Shown here one piece after another: positions 1-11,427 of a stretch of DNA of 64,000 nt; positions within the stretch are counted from its first letter, which is position 1, and the number at the start of each line of letters is the position of its first letter. Position numbers and translations under genes: made by a program. Below the pieces are notes generated by a model. That model saw only the letters and a program-made list of their open reading frames with translations. It was not told where the DNA came from and did not search any database. This DNA is from Antilocapra americana (taxonomy: Eukaryota > Chordata > Mammalia > Artiodactyla > Antilocapridae): positions 62,001 to 126,000 of the forward strand of contig ML660211.1 of the NCBI GenBank assembly GCA_007570785.1. Reading direction: 5' to 3'.

Positions 1-43
1 ATTGCAGGCAAATTCTTTACCAGCTGAGCTATGATGAAGCCCT
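1..43 (-). repeat. Bov-tA SINE, 5' end fragment
   Basis: The first bases match the antisense of the Bov-tA head (tRNA-derived part): an ATTGCAGGC stretch, then TTCTTTACCAGCTGAGCTA, the complement of the usual TAGCTCAGCTGGTAAAGAA. The rest of the element lies beyond the window edge. Confidence 0.75.
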
Positions 44-2600
44 CTGTGTCCTAAAGCCACTAATATATTGTACACATCTGTGGAACCATAGAGAGATCAT
101 AATGGGCAATCAACTCATGAAATCACATATAAGCCTGAGTTACAGTTGGTTTTGGCTCATTGCCTGGATGCAGCTAGAAATGAAAAGCTATTCTGTTTCA
201 CCTGCACACTGAAGCATGTATCTAAAGGCTTGTGGAGATCAAGCTCTCAAATGGACAAACTTTGTCCAGTATATCCTGAAGTATACTTTTTTCGCCTAAA
301 GAAGGGAGTGTCAGAGGTACAAATATGCAATGATTTATGGACAATGACTGACCATATGGTGAGTCATAAGGGTAAGGGCAATTAAAAATAACAGTTGGTG
401 AGTTCCTCATAAAAGGATCTTGAGATTATTATGTAAAGAATTTTAGAGTCAGGATCAAGTGAGATAACACATTTTTTTTCTTGTGTGAATACTCACAAAA
501 GATACTTTACTGCAGAAGAAATGTTCAATAATCAAGAGGGACAAATTTACCAGTCGTGGTAAACATCAGCTTATTTCAATGATGACTATAAAATCAGATC
601 AGTAATCTGCAAGGCAGCTGAGATGATCATCCCTGGATCAAACAGCATGTGTTTCTCCCCACTGCATCTAAAATAGATGACTGTCATTAATGGGAAACAG
701 TCTCACAAGTTCACACATCACTGTTATTACCCATTGTTACACCATTTCTCTGGAGGATGGGGAACTCACCCAGTGAAAGTTTCATTGTGTCTGATTCCCC
801 TCTTTTATAAATAAACAATTCTTTCTTTTCACTTGATTAAATGCTATGTTGGATATGAAAATCTTCTTTGATCCCAGTGCTTATACAAGCACTAACATTT
901 GTGGGTTTACTGAGTGTCTAATTCACGATTATGTATCTTGTACAATAAACAATTTGAATAAAGTTTTTGAGTAAACAATTCACTTTATAATAGCAATAGA
1001 GTAAAAGTGATATCCATTAAGTGACTCATGTCTAGGGAATTTGACTTACCATAGTTTTCTCAGAAAAACTTTTCATGAAAAGTTGAAATGGCCTTTTAAA
1101 GATTTAGTAAAGGCATTACTATAAGCTGTAAGTACACTGTCTCACAAAATGTGGCTTAGGCAATAAGCAAATTTGTTGGGTATGAATAACCCTTCCCTTG
1201 GCAATATTTTATACCATTTCTTCCCCAGCTGTAACATATTGTTCTGGTTTTCAAGGATTTATAAGTGGTCTTTCCTTATGATCAGCTAACAAATTTTTTG
1301 TTTTCCATCAGCAAATATTTGTGCTCTTCTGGTTTAAAGGTAAAATTCACCCAGAAAACAAAAATACCATTTTCATATAGTCACTGTGTCACTTTGGATT
1401 TTATCACCCTTGAATCAACAAAACAAGATATTTATCATTCTGGGTGATATGATTAATCTTGATTGTCAAAAAGAGGAAGATAAAGAAGAGACTGTTTTGA
1501 AAACATGGGCTCCTCCATTCCTTAGTCAACTCCTTCATAACCTATGATAACAGTAAAAGTATAAACACTAATGGCTCAAAGTACTGAGTAATAAAATGTC
1601 AAGTGCTGAGATGCTGATGAAACGAAAACACAACATAAAATATTTGGGAGATAAAAGCATTATAAATATTGACCATAGGCCTGTAAACTGATAAGCAGGC
1701 TTTAGTAATCAAATATTTTCTTTTTCCTTCAAATACACATCTATTAGATCTCTTTTTACATTTCCTTATGACTTTCCCTAATGTGGATCTGCAGTTACTT
1801 TTCCCTAATGACTATGAATATTTTATTCTTTCCTTTATTGTGGATATATGCTTCGCTCCTCTTTTTCCTTAATACTTATAAATAGTACATTTTGATAATT
1901 AGCTTCTTTGATAACAGAAATTGGATTTCTGTTTACAGAAAAGCAGAGCAGAATCATGACTAAATAAGCAGAGAGTGAATGTCACTTTGAGATAGATACT
2001 CTGACTGATGGTATACTGGTTATCCTCTTTAGCTTTGTCTTCTGGTACAAATGGACATTTATTATGCATAGAAAGCTATGAATGGAATTTGAGTAGCCAG
2101 AGTGATGGAGCTTGATGGATATAGTGACTGACACTCATAACCTTTCTTTTGCCTTATATCTCTAAGGTTGGAAAGCTAAATATTGTATTTTTCAGACCCT
2201 TTAAAGCTAGAGTTCTGAATGTAAATTAGGTATCACATTTATAAGTTGGAAGTGAGGCAGATCCATACCTGAGGAGTATTATTGACAGATAAGGCTGCTT
2301 TGACAGAAATGAATGTTAGCAGAAGCTAGTCTCCTTGTTTTAATGTCTAATTACCAGTCTTAGGTTCCAAGGAAACAGAGACTATGGCTCTTAAGAGGCA
2401 GGAACTTCTGGGAGGTCACATCTTGTCTTCCTGATCCTGGCTGTAGTGGTGTGAAATTAAAGCCAAAGTTTAATGATACCCACATGTATTTAGCCTCTCT
2501 ATTTCTTCTAAGAATTGTGTAAGTGTCTAATTGGTCTTCCTGTCCTGCTAAGACTCTTAGCTATGGTAGTTTTATTACTCTTGTTCTGTTGTCATATAAA
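44..2600. other. stretch with no recognised gene or repeat
   Basis: AT-rich sequence. The longest frames (79 and 60 codons at 146-385 and 1265-1447) have no recognisable motif or compositional sign of coding. No interspersed repeat family is obvious by eye. It could hold very old repeats or non-coding conserved elements that only an alignment would show. Confidence 0.5.
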
Positions 2601-2624
2601 ACACACACACACACACACACACAC
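2601..2624. repeat. (AC)12 microsatellite
   Basis: Twelve uninterrupted AC units flanked by ATATAAA and ATATGATC. Confidence 0.95.
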
Positions 2625-3156
2625 ATATGATCAGATCTTACTTACAAATTATATGTGGAATTTTTTTTAAATTATCCTACATCTAGTTTGTGAGCAGAGT
2701 AATATTACTTCAACTTTTTCTACAGAAGCCAGGAAAGACTAACTTATGCTGTAAGTGAAAAACAACCTTGACATATTCCTCTGGCCAAAATGCAGTAACA
2801 GGGCAAGATTTACTGTCCTAGCTCAACAACTAAACAGCAGGCAAACTACATGAAACAATGATTCTCAAGACACTGGGCTTCAAGCAATGAGGGGTGGTAA
2901 GTGGGAGTAATGAGAAAGGATCCACTTTGTTAGTTTCCCATTTGCCCAGCTTACTGTCTTTCCAGGCTATGACTCAATCTTGGGCAGCAAGAACTAAAGC
3001 AGAGCTAGAAAGGCTCCCTTACCAAGGAAATACAGTTAGGAATCCAGAAAAGTGGGGTGGCCAAAATTTGCAGGAGAGACTATCAGATAGAAGATGGCTT
3101 TGTTGAAAAAGAGCCCTTGAACATCTTCAGGAAATCCCCTCAAGAATTCAGCTAAG
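2625..3156. other. stretch with no recognised gene or repeat
   Basis: No repeat recognised. A 70-codon frame at 2894-3106 on the plus strand has no known domain and no supporting context, so it is not called as a gene. Confidence 0.5.
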
Positions 3157-3333
3157 GGATTTACCTGATGGTCCAGTGGCTAAGACTCTGTGCTCCCAAT
3201 ACAGGGGGCCTGAGTTTGATCCCTTATCAGGGAACTAGATCACACTTGTGACAACTAAGTGTTCTCATGCTATAACTAAAGATCCCACATGCCCCAATTA
3301 AGACATGGTACAGCCAAACAAACAAAATACTTT
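3157..3333 (+). mobile_element. CHR/ART2-type SINE
   Basis: It opens with a GGGATTTACCTGATGGTCCAG head, close to the cetartiodactyl tRNA-derived SINE head, continues through 'GGGAACTAGATC' and 'AAAGATCCCACATGCC', and ends in an A/T-rich tail. The long middle with repeated 'ACTAAG/ACTAAAGATCCCACATG' phrases is typical of the bovine ART2/CHR-2 group. It directly precedes a BovB fragment. Confidence 0.75.
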
Positions 3334-3344
3334 TTTTTGTGTGT

Positions 3345-4533
3345 GACTGATTCCAAATAGGAAAAGGAGTACATAAAGGCTGTATATCGTCACCCTGCTT
3401 ATTTAGCTTATATACAAAATGCATCATGAGAAACTCTGGGCTGGAAGAAGCACATGCTGGAATCAAGATTGCTGGGAGAAATATCAATAACCTCAGATAC
3501 ACAGATGACACCACCCTTATGGCAGAAAGTGAAGAAGAACTAAAGAGCCTTTTGATGAAAGTGAAAGAGGAGAGTGAAAAAGTTGACTTAAAGCTCAACA
3601 TTCAGGAAACTAAGCTCATGGCATCTGGTCCCATAACTTCATGGTAAAAGATGGGGAAACAGTGGAAACAGTGGCTGACTTTATTTTGGGGGCTCCAAAA
3701 TCACTGAAGATGGTGATTGCAGCCATAAAATTAAAAGATGCTTGCTCCTTGGAAAGATGTTATGACCAACCTATACAGCATATTAAAAAGCAAAAGAACT
3801 ATTGCCTCTTGATGAAAGTGAAAGAGGAGAGTGAAAAAGTTGGCTTACAACAACATTCAGAAAACCAAGTTCATGGCATCCAGTCCCATCACTTCATGGC
3901 AAATAGATGGAGAAACAATGGAAACAGTGAAAGACTTTATTTGGGGAGGGGGGGCTCCAAAATCACTACACATGATTATTTCAGCCATGCAATTAAGACA
4001 CTTACTCCTTAGAAGAAAGGCTATGACCAACCTAGACAGCATATTAAAAAGCAGAGACTCTACTTTGCTAACAAAGGTCCATCTCATCAAACCTATGGTT
4101 TTTTCAGTGGTCATGTATGGATGTGAGAATTGGGCTATAAAAAAAGCTGAGCACCAAAGAATTAATGCTTTTGAACTTTGGTGTTGGAGAAGACTCTTGA
4201 GAGTCCCTTGGACTTCAAGGAGATCCAACCAGTTCATTCTAAAGGAAATCAGTCCTGAATATTCATTTGAAGGACTGATGGTGAAGCTGAAACTCCAATA
4301 CTTTCACCACCTGATGTGAAGACCTGACTCATTTGAGAAGACCCTGATGCTAGGAAAGACTGAAGGCGGGAGGAGAACGGGACAACAGAGGATGAGATGG
4401 TTAGATGTCATCACTGACAGGATGAACATGAGTTTGAGTTGGCTTCACGAGTTGATGATGAACAGGGAAGCCAGGTGTGCTGAAATCCATGTGGTCACAA
4501 AGAGTCAGGCATGACTGAGCAACTGAAATTAAC
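3345..4533 (+). mobile_element. BovB LINE, 5'-truncated, with internal duplication
   Basis: This is a plus-strand BovB fragment from the middle of the reverse transcriptase to the 3' end. The 3426-3647 frame reads through the RT palm segment with a YTDD motif (the RT active-site box). Further on, the 3831-4319 frame carries the conserved C-terminal run with [15 protein letters not shown] and [19 protein letters not shown]. The element ends in the usual GACTGAGCAACTGA 3' terminus. The reading frame is broken by frameshifts and by a roughly 257-bp internal direct duplication, so no functional protein is possible. It is 5'-truncated, as most BovB copies are. Confidence 0.93.
3553..4066 (+). repeat. 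direct duplication of a 257-bp BovB segment
   Basis: The phrase TGATGAAAGTGAAAGAGGAG occurs at 3553 and again at 3810. Both are followed by the same order of segments (AAGTTG.CTTA, ATGGCATC.AGTCCCAT, GGCTCCAAAATCACT, TATGACCAACCTA.ACAGCATATTAAAAAGCA). The units are therefore 3553-3809 and 3810-4066. They have diverged clearly from each other, so the duplication is not recent. Confidence 0.85.
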
Positions 4534-4539
4534 CAAACC

Positions 4540-5384
4540 ATATCATATATGTATCATTCCCAATATCCCAATTCCTCCTACTACCATCCCTTCCCTATTT
4601 GTATCCATACCATTTTCTCTGTGTTTATATTTCTACTTGCAAATAGGATCGTGTATACTACTTTTTCAAGATTCGCATGTATATGCATTAATATTTGCTT
4701 TTCTCTTTCTGACTTCACTGGGTGTGACATTCTCTATGTCCATCTACACCTCTACAAATAACCCAATCTGGCTGCTTTTTGTGGCTGGGTAATATTCCAT
4801 TGACTATGTGTACCATATCTTCTTTATCCATTCCTCTGTTCTTCAGTGTCCTGGATATAATAAATAGTGCTGCTATGAACATTGGGATGTGTGTATCTTT
4901 TTTAATTGAATGACTAAATTTTAGTAGAGTGATATATGCAGAGGAGTGGTATTGTTGAGTCATATGGCAGTTCTATTTTTAGCTCTTTAAGGAACTTTCA
5001 TGCTGTTTTCAATATATGTTGTTCTTGCTCTCTTGTTGCATCTGACGCTTTGCAACCCCATGCACTGCAGCGTGATAGGTTTCCCTGTCCTTCACTATCT
5101 CCCTGAGTTTACTCGAATTCAAGACTATTGAGCCAGTGATGCCATCCAACCATCTCATCCTCTGTTGCCCCCTTCTCTTCTTATCCTCAATCTTTCAATA
5201 GTGGCTGTATCAATTTACATTCCTACCAAACAGTGTAGGTTTCCCTTTCCTCCACACCCTCTCCAGCAACTATTATTTATAGATTTTTTGATGATGGCCA
5301 TTCTGATCAGTGTAAGGTGATACCTCATTGTAGTTTTTTTCATTTCTCTTATAATTAGTGATGTTGACCATCTTTTCAAGTGTT
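4540..5384 (-). mobile_element. LINE-1 fragment (3' UTR / end of ORF2), antisense
   Basis: The plus strand reads the familiar antisense L1 phrases: 'GGGTAATATTCCATTG', 'ATAAATAGTGCTGCTATGAACATTGGG', 'TCATATGGCAGTTCTATTTTTAG' and 'GATTTTTTGATGATGGCCATTCTGA'. A short BovB interrupts it at 5015-5192 and a GA-repeat lies at its right end. Confidence 0.9.
5015..5192 (-). mobile_element. BovB LINE 3' end, short insertion in L1
   Basis: Antisense BovB 3' terminus (phrases 'CCATGCACTGCAGC' and 'GCCATCCAACCATCTCATCCTCTG'). It is flanked by the 8-bp target-site duplication TTTCAATA (5007-5014 and 5193-5200), and the L1 sequence continues in register across it. Confidence 0.9.
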
Positions 5385-5385
5385 A

Positions 5386-5404
5386 AGAGAGAGAGAGAGA
5401 GAGA
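5386..5404. repeat. (GA)n microsatellite
   Basis: About nine GA units at the right edge of the L1 fragment. Confidence 0.9.
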
Positions 5405-5625
5405 ATTCAACTGAGTATTGATCTGTGAGTGCATGGGAAGAATTCACCAAAGAATGTGGAGAGAACTACTGAGTCAATAGTAGAAATCAACCCCTAGTGC
5501 TCATGAAGTGTCAGAAATACTTCAGCAACCATATTGGAAAATCTCATAAATCATGGGGCATCAATTAGAATATTCAGAAGGTCTTGCCTCAGTGGTAGAG
5601 AGGAAAATACTCTAAACTAAACACT

Positions 5626-5826
5626 CTTCTGTTCTTGTTTGTTGCCAACTCTTTTGTGACCTCATAGACCATAGCCCGGCAGGCTTCTCTATCCGTGATC
5701 TTTTTCAGGCAAGAATACTGGAGGGGATGGCCATTTCCTTCTCCAGGGGATCTTCCTAGCCTATGGATTGAACCCATGACTCCTTGGTAGTTGGATTATT
5801 TGCCACCGAGCCTCCAGGGAAGCCCC
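5626..5826 (-). mobile_element. Bov-tA SINE
   Basis: Antisense Bov-tA with the core 'GGCCATTTCCTTCTCCAGG' and a tRNA-derived end reading 'TTGCCACCGAGCCTCCAGGG' on the plus strand. Confidence 0.9.
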
Positions 5827-6379
5827 TATTTCCTGCCTGACACATTGTTAAAGAAAGACTGGAAATGAGCAAACAATTTTCAAGATTTAATAACATCCCA
5901 AACAGCTCAAGAATATTTGTAGGTATAAAAAGTTATCCTTCATCCAAGAAGTTAAAATTCACAGTGTCTGGTGTCTAATCATATTAACTAGGCATGCACA
6001 GGTACAGGAAAACATGACCCTTAATGAAGAGCCAAAGCAATCCTTAATCATTAGAGAATAGCAAATTAAAACCACCATTAGCTATCAATAGAATATTAAA
6101 ATACAAAATGGTCAAATGACTCACCATACCAAAAGTTTGCAAGGAAGTAGTGTAATAGAAATCTTAATGCACTATTGGTCAGAATGTAAAATGTAGTAAC
6201 ACTGAAAATTAATTTGTAAGTATCTTAAAGATTTAAACAGACACCTAACCATACAAGCCATCCATGAATTCCAAAATAGATTGAGTTCAATAATTATTCT
6301 GAGTGAAAAACCCAGATAAAAGGGAAAATGCATTATTTCATTTAACTAAACATTCTAAAAAACATAAGCTTTCTATAGT
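5827..6379. other. mostly unassigned, weak L1 ORF2 similarity
   Basis: No gene. The phrase around 6040-6080 (CATTAGAGAATAGCAAATTAAAACCACCATTAG) resembles sense-strand L1 ORF2 near its end, but the rest is too degraded to assign. Confidence 0.4.
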
Positions 6380-6893
6380 TTGTCAGTCTCTTTCAGGGGA
6401 TAGAAGGGCACCATGGAGGTGTAGTATATAAAATACCCCTAAAATAGTGTGGTGCAAAGTCTGAAATTAATTCAGTATTATATGCTTCCATGACATCAAG
6501 AGGTTGGAGAGACTCAAATGGCCTAACTACTAGTTCCCCTCCCCAAGTCTACTTCTGTGAATGAGATCCTCTAATCAAATAATGCTCCAGGTACAGTGGC
6601 TGCCTATTTCTCCATAGCAAGTTTCACTTCCCTACCAGCTTGCAAAATCAAAACAGGCATGCATATACTCCTATGGGAACCAGCAATCAATTTTTCCTCT
6701 TGTTACTGCAAAAGCCACTCGCACAACCCCTGTTCACTCTCTCTCTCCTGAACTGCAAACACCTGATGACCTTGCATGCATGGTGTCCTTCTGCCTTGGC
6801 TGTGAGTATGTGTGACTAATAAACTGCTGTTGATCTCAACCACCCTGTGTCCTGTATCATATTAGGTCATTCCCATGACCCTAGATCAGAAAT
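6380..6893 (+). mobile_element. possible solo LTR or LTR fragment (class I-like)
   Basis: The segment starts with TG and ends with CA (CCCACTTCA). Near its right end it carries 'GCCTTGGCTGTGAGT' followed by GACTAATAAACTGCTG, an AATAAA signal placed as in the R region of class I ERV LTRs. It is less AT-rich than its surroundings. I see no convincing target-site duplication, and the left edge is a guess. It could also be another kind of old repeat. Confidence 0.35.
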
Positions 6894-6900
6894 GCCCACT

Positions 6901-7262
6901 TCACCAACAGGTGGAAGAAAAGATGATCAAAACATGAATCCCTTGTCCATTTTTCTCCATGAATTCCAGCACCCTGATGACGCTCCACATGCCTAGTGGG
7001 AGGCATGATAGCTTTACATTATATGGTGGCCACTTCTGAAGTAAGCATCTCTGGATATGTCCTTGCTGAACATCATTTTCAGTCAACTTCCTATCAGAAG
7101 CAATACAAGCTTCCAAAACAGACTTAATGCTCAGATAATCACAATCTTTTGGTCCAGAATTAGGGGTATTTTGGTAATGTAACATATTGTATAATTTTAC
7201 CAGTACTACTTCTGAAATACTGTTCTCAATTATTTGCCTCCTGTCATCTCCATAGTCTAGTA
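6901..7262 (-). other. unassigned open stretch next to the LTR-like segment
   Basis: The minus strand is open for about 120 codons from near 7262 down to 6901. The apparent N-terminus of the full frame is only translated TG-repeat. The non-repeat part contains 'SEVVLVKLYNMLHYQNTPN' and 'LGMWSVIRVLEFMEKNGQ', which I do not recognise. It abuts the LTR-like segment and may be decayed retroviral interior or chance. No function is assigned. Confidence 0.3.
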
Positions 7263-7263
7263 G

Positions 7264-7264
<1 letters not shown>

Positions 7265-7304
<40 letters not shown>
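7265..7304. repeat. (TG)20 microsatellite
   Basis: Forty bases of uninterrupted TG, next to the 3' end of an antisense Bov-tA. Confidence 0.97.
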
Positions 7305-7305
<1 letters not shown>

Positions 7306-7317
7306 ATGTGTGCATCC

Positions 7318-7526
7318 ATGTGTGTGCTCCATCTTGTCTGAATATTTGTGACTCCAGTGACTGTGGGCCCCAGGTTACTCTGTCCCTGGGATTTTCCAAG
7401 CAATAATACTGGAGTGGGTTGCATTTCCTCCAGGAAATCTTCCTGACCCAAGGATTGAACCGACATCTCCCCAATCCCCTGCATTGGCAGGCGGTTACTT
7501 TACCACTTGAGCCACCGGGGAGGTCA
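7318..7526 (-). mobile_element. Bov-tA SINE
   Basis: Antisense Bov-tA: 'AATACTGGAGTGGGTTGC', 'ATCTTCCTGACCCAAGGATT' and 'CACTTGAGCCACCGGGGAGG' appear in order on the plus strand. Confidence 0.92.
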
Positions 7527-7759
7527 TACCTATGTTCATTTTGGCACACAATCTTCATGCTTGCTATATTTATTTTCTTATTCCCTATGTCTCTCTTAAT
7601 TCACCTGTATGTATATGTCAGGATTCAGTAAGAGGGCTACATTCATTCTCTTCCTTGAGGCATTTGATCTAACTAAAACATGTATTATTTATCCATTTTT
7701 TTAAATGTGCATAGTACATAAAGCTTCATCTTTCTCCTGGAACAATACAATTCTTTCAG
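7527..7759. other. no recognised feature
   Basis: AT-rich spacer without a recognisable repeat or gene. Confidence 0.4.
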
Positions 7760-7883
7760 CAATAAATGTAACTCTTCTTCTTTTTTAAATTTCCGTCCCA
7801 TTTAGGTCACCACATAGTATTGAATAGAGGTTCCAGAGCTATACATTAGCATCTCATTAGATAATACATAGAATAATATATAT

Positions 7884-8112
7884 GGGGCTTCTCAGGTGGT
7901 GCTAATGGTAAGAAGAACCTGCCTGTCAGTTTAGGAAACTTAAAACACTGGTGTTTGATCCCTGGGACAGATAGATCCTCTGGAAGAGGGCCTGGAAATT
8001 CACTCCAATATTCTTGTTTGGAGAATCCCATGGACAGAGAAGCCTTGCGTGCTATGGTCTGTGGGGTTGCAAAGAGTTGGACATGGCTGAAGTGACTTTG
8101 CACACATGCACA
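7884..8112 (+). mobile_element. Bov-tA SINE
   Basis: Sense-strand Bov-tA: it starts with GGGGCTTCTCAGGTGGTGCT (tRNA-derived head), continues through 'AAGAACCTGCCTG' and 'GAGAATCCCATGGACAGAGA', and ends in 'TTGGACATGGCTGAAGTGAC'. A TA-repeat follows as an extended tail. Confidence 0.93.
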
Positions 8113-8115
8113 CAT

Positions 8116-8120
<5 letters not shown>

Positions 8121-8166
<46 letters not shown>
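8121..8166. repeat. (AT)23 microsatellite
   Basis: Forty-six bases of uninterrupted AT directly between the tail of a sense Bov-tA and the 3' end of an antisense BovB. It probably grew from the SINE tail. Confidence 0.97.
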
Positions 8167-8169
<3 letters not shown>

Positions 8170-8590
8170 TTCAGTCACTCAGTCCTGTCTGACTTTGGGA
8201 TCCCATGAATCGCAGCATTGCAGGCCTCCCTGTCCATCACCAACTCCCGGAGTCTACCCAAACCCATGTCCATTGAGTTGGTGATGCCATCCAGCCATCT
8301 CATCCTCTGCCATCCCCTTCTCCTCCTGCCCCCAATCCTTCCCAGCATCAAAGTCTTTTCCAGTGAGTCAACTCTTCTCATGAGGTAGCCAAATTGGAAT
8401 TTCAGCTTCAACATCAGTCCTTCCAATGAACACCTAGGACTGATCTCCTTTAGGATGGACTGGTTGGATCTCGTTGCAGTCCAAGGGACTCTCAAGAGTC
8501 TTCTCCAACACCACAGTTCAAAAGCAGCAATTCTTCGGCGCTCACCTTTCTTCACCGTCCAATTCTCACATCCATACATGACCACTGGAA
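8167..8590 (-). mobile_element. BovB LINE, 5'-truncated
   Basis: Antisense BovB 3' part. The minus-strand frame 8603-8175 gives the conserved C-terminal sequence with [34 protein letters not shown] and the [14 protein letters not shown] segment. It lacks the RT and endonuclease domains. Confidence 0.93.
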
Positions 8591-8775
8591 TCTCCCAATT
8601 CACTCCACCCCTTCTTCCCGCATTTGATATTCACATATTTGTTTTCTATGCTTGTGTTTCTGTTCCTGCCCTGCAAGTAAGACCATCTATACCACTTTTC
8701 TATATTCCACATTAATATATGCATTAATATATGGTATTTGCTTTTCTCTTTCTGACTTACTTCATTCTAAAGTGT

Positions 8776-9340
8776 TCTGATAGTCTGAGAAATATTAATC
8801 AGAGGTTTTATCAATGAGAATACTAGATATAACCTTAGCATATTTGCCACAAGGCTGATTTTAGTTAGCTTCTGTAAGTGCTATATTTTACTGCTTAGGG
8901 TTAAGAAGGATTGATTTCCTCTGATAATGTAAGTCCCAGAATTTATAGGCTGCATTCCCTGTCACTTATGATTTTGACCTAGCTACTGTTTTCCTGAACT
9001 CATTTTTTTCTTGTAGTATTTTGACAAACTCATAAAAATATCAGTCAACACCTACCAACAAAAACTGACCTTTCTCCTCAAAGGTGCAAGCTAGTTACAT
9101 ACCTGTCTTCCAAGTTATTGTTAGTAGCAATTTATCTAATGTTTCAACTTGGTTTTGAGTTTTTCATGAAATATACATGTTATATGAATATGAATGTTAT
9201 ATAAAATAGTTTAATTCTTAATACTCTTCTACTTGGTTATTCTCAATCTGTCCCTATACATATTAGTTTCATGTGAGGACTACAGCCATTAAAATAAAAC
9301 TTTCATCATAAGTTTTCCCAATGGTGTTTACCATTTTGTT
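8776..9340. other. no recognised feature
   Basis: AT-rich, with no open frame of note and no repeat recognised by eye. Confidence 0.4.
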
Positions 9341-11036
9341 ATTTTGTCAGAAGGAATGGCTTTACAAGACATAGAAATAGCCTACATATCTGCCAAGAGA
9401 TAAATGGATAAAGAAGATGTGGTATATGTGTACAATAGTACACTATTTAGACATAGAAAAAGGAGACCCTGCTGTTTGTGACAACGTAGATGAATTGTGA
9501 GGGCTTATGCTAAGTGAGTTGTTAGAGAAAGATAACTACTATATGATCTCACTTAAATGGTGAATCTGATAAAGGCAAAGTCATAAAAACAGAGTAAGTT
9601 GGTAGTTACCAGGGGCCAGGAGGTGATAGGAGATGGGAAGATGCTGATCCAAGGGTGGTTGTTGTTCAGTCTCTCAGTCATTGCTGACTTTGCTACCCCA
9701 TGGACTGCAATATTACAGGCTTCCCTGTGTTTTGCTATCTTCAATCTTTCCTAGCATCAGAGTCTTTTCCAATGAATTGGTTCTTACCATCAGGTGGCCA
9801 AAGCACTGAAGCTTCAGCTTCAGCATCAGCCCTTCCAATGAATATTCAGGGTTGATTTCCTTTAGTACTGACTGATTTGATCTTGCTGTCCAAGGGACTG
9901 TCAAGAGTCTTTTCCAGCACCACTGTTTGAAGGCATTGATTCTTTGGAACTCAGCCTTTTTTATTGTCCAGCTCTCACATTTATATATGACTACTGGAAA
10001 ACCATAGCTTTGACAATACAGACCTTTCTAGCAAAGCAATGTCTGTTTTTTAATATGGTATCTAGGTTTGTCATTGCTTTTCTTCCAATGAGCAAGCGTC
10101 TTTGAATCTCATGGCTGCAGTCATCATCCATAGTGATTTTGGTGCTCATGAAAATAAAGTCTCTCACTGTTTCCAATGTTTCTCCACCTATTTGTCATGA
10201 AGTGATGGGACTGGATACTATGATCTTAGTTTTTTTAATGTTGAGTTTTAAGCCAACTTTTTCACTCTCCTCTTTCACTTTCATCAAGAGGCTCTTTAGT
10301 TCTTTTTCACTTTCTGCCATTTTGGGTGGTACCATCTCTATATCTGAGGTTTTTGATATTTCTCTTCATAATTTTGATTCCAACTTGTGCTTCATCCAGC
10401 CTGACATAATGTACTCTGTATATAAGTAAAATAAGCAGGGTGACAATATACAGCCTTGATGTATACTGGAACCAGTCCATTTTTTCATGTCTGATTCTAA
10501 CTATTGCTTTTTGACCTAAATACAGGTTTTGGAGGAGGCAGGAAAGGTGGTCTAGTATTCCCATTTCTTTAAGAATTTTCCACAGTTTGTTGCGATCTAT
10601 ACAGTCAAAGGCTTTTAGCATGGTCAACGAAGCAGAGTAGATGTTTTTCTGGAATTCTCTTGCTTTTTCTATGATACAACAGATGTTGGCAATCTTATCT
10701 CTGGTTCCTCTGCTTTTTCTAAGTTCCACTTTTACATCTGGAGGATCAAAGGGTACAAACTTAAAAGTTGAATCACTTCTGGGGATTTAGTTTACAGCAT
10801 AGTGAATATAGTTAAAATACTGTGTTTTATACTCTAAAGTTGCTAAGAGAGTAGACATTAAGTATTCTCACTACACACACAAACAAGAAACTCTGTAAAG
10901 TGATGCGAATGTTAATTAACTTTACTGTGGTAATTGTTTCACAACAGATATGTATATCCAATCATTACATGGTACAGTTTAAACATACACAACTTTATGA
11001 GTAAGTTATATCCTGATAAAACTGGAATAAAAAAGA
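9341..11036 (+). mobile_element. LINE-1 3' end, sense, split by a BovB
   Basis: Left part (9341-9655): 'ACATATCTGCCAAGAGATAAATGGATAAAGAAG', 'TACTATATGATCTCACTTA' and 'TACCAGGGGCCAGGAGG' in outline are sense L1 ORF2 end and 3' UTR. The right part (10744-11036) continues with 'CACTTCTGGGGATTTAG', 'TTGCTAAGAGAGTAGA', 'TAATTGTTTCACAACAG' and a terminal 'CTGGAATAAAAAAG'. A BovB separates the two. Confidence 0.9.
9656..10743 (-). mobile_element. BovB LINE, 5'-truncated, inserted in L1
   Basis: Antisense BovB running from the 3' terminus at the left to the RT domain at the right. The minus frame 10729-10307 contains RT motif A context (TMLKAFDCIDRNKLWKILKE). The duplication flanking the element is GATCCAAGGG at 9646-9655 and GATCAAAGGG at 10744-10753. 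Several frameshifts and stops show it is dead. Confidence 0.93.
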
Positions 11037-11157
11037 AGTTATAGCTATAAATGGACATTGAACTATGGAGTGAGAAAGTGAGCCACCACAATATGGATTA
11101 AATCCATTTGGTAATAGAATGAGGACTTTGTTTTCTGGTTGAATACATTCTGATTCA

Positions 11158-11365
11158 AGTGAAGTGAAATCGCTCAGTCCCGGCGTACTCTTTGCGATCC
11201 CATGGACTGTAGTCTGCCAGGCTCCTCTGTCCATGAGATTTTCCAGGCAAGAATACTAGAGTGGGTCTCCATTTCCTTCTCCAGGGGTTCTTCCTGACAC
11301 AGGGATAGAATCTGGGTCTCCCACACTGCAGGCAGACTCTTTACCATCTGAGTCACCAGGGATGT
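11158..11365 (-). mobile_element. Bov-tA SINE
   Basis: Antisense Bov-tA with 'GAAATCGCTCAGTCC', 'CAAGAATACTAGAGTGGG' and the head complement 'TTACCATCTGAGTCACCAGGG'. Confidence 0.92.
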
Positions 11366-11427
11366 GCTTACATCTTGAATTAAGATATTATCTCATTTCA
11401 AGTATAGAGATATCTTTAAACATGCAT

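Larger units (their letters stand above)
7760..8775 (-). mobile_element. LINE-1 3' region, antisense, split by SINE and BovB
   Basis: The left part (7760-7884) matches antisense L1 3' UTR ('ACATAGTATTGAATAGAGGTTCCAGAGCTATACATTAG...' in outline). The right part (8591-8775) resumes with L1-type sequence ending 'TTGCTTTTCTCTTTCTGACTTACTTCATTCT'. Between them lie a Bov-tA, a TA-repeat and a BovB fragment. Confidence 0.75.

Noticed and set aside
6901..7558. Frames with runs of alternating His-Thr at the N-terminus
   Set aside because: The His-Thr runs are only the antisense translation of the (TG)20 microsatellite; the rest of two of the frames is Bov-tA.
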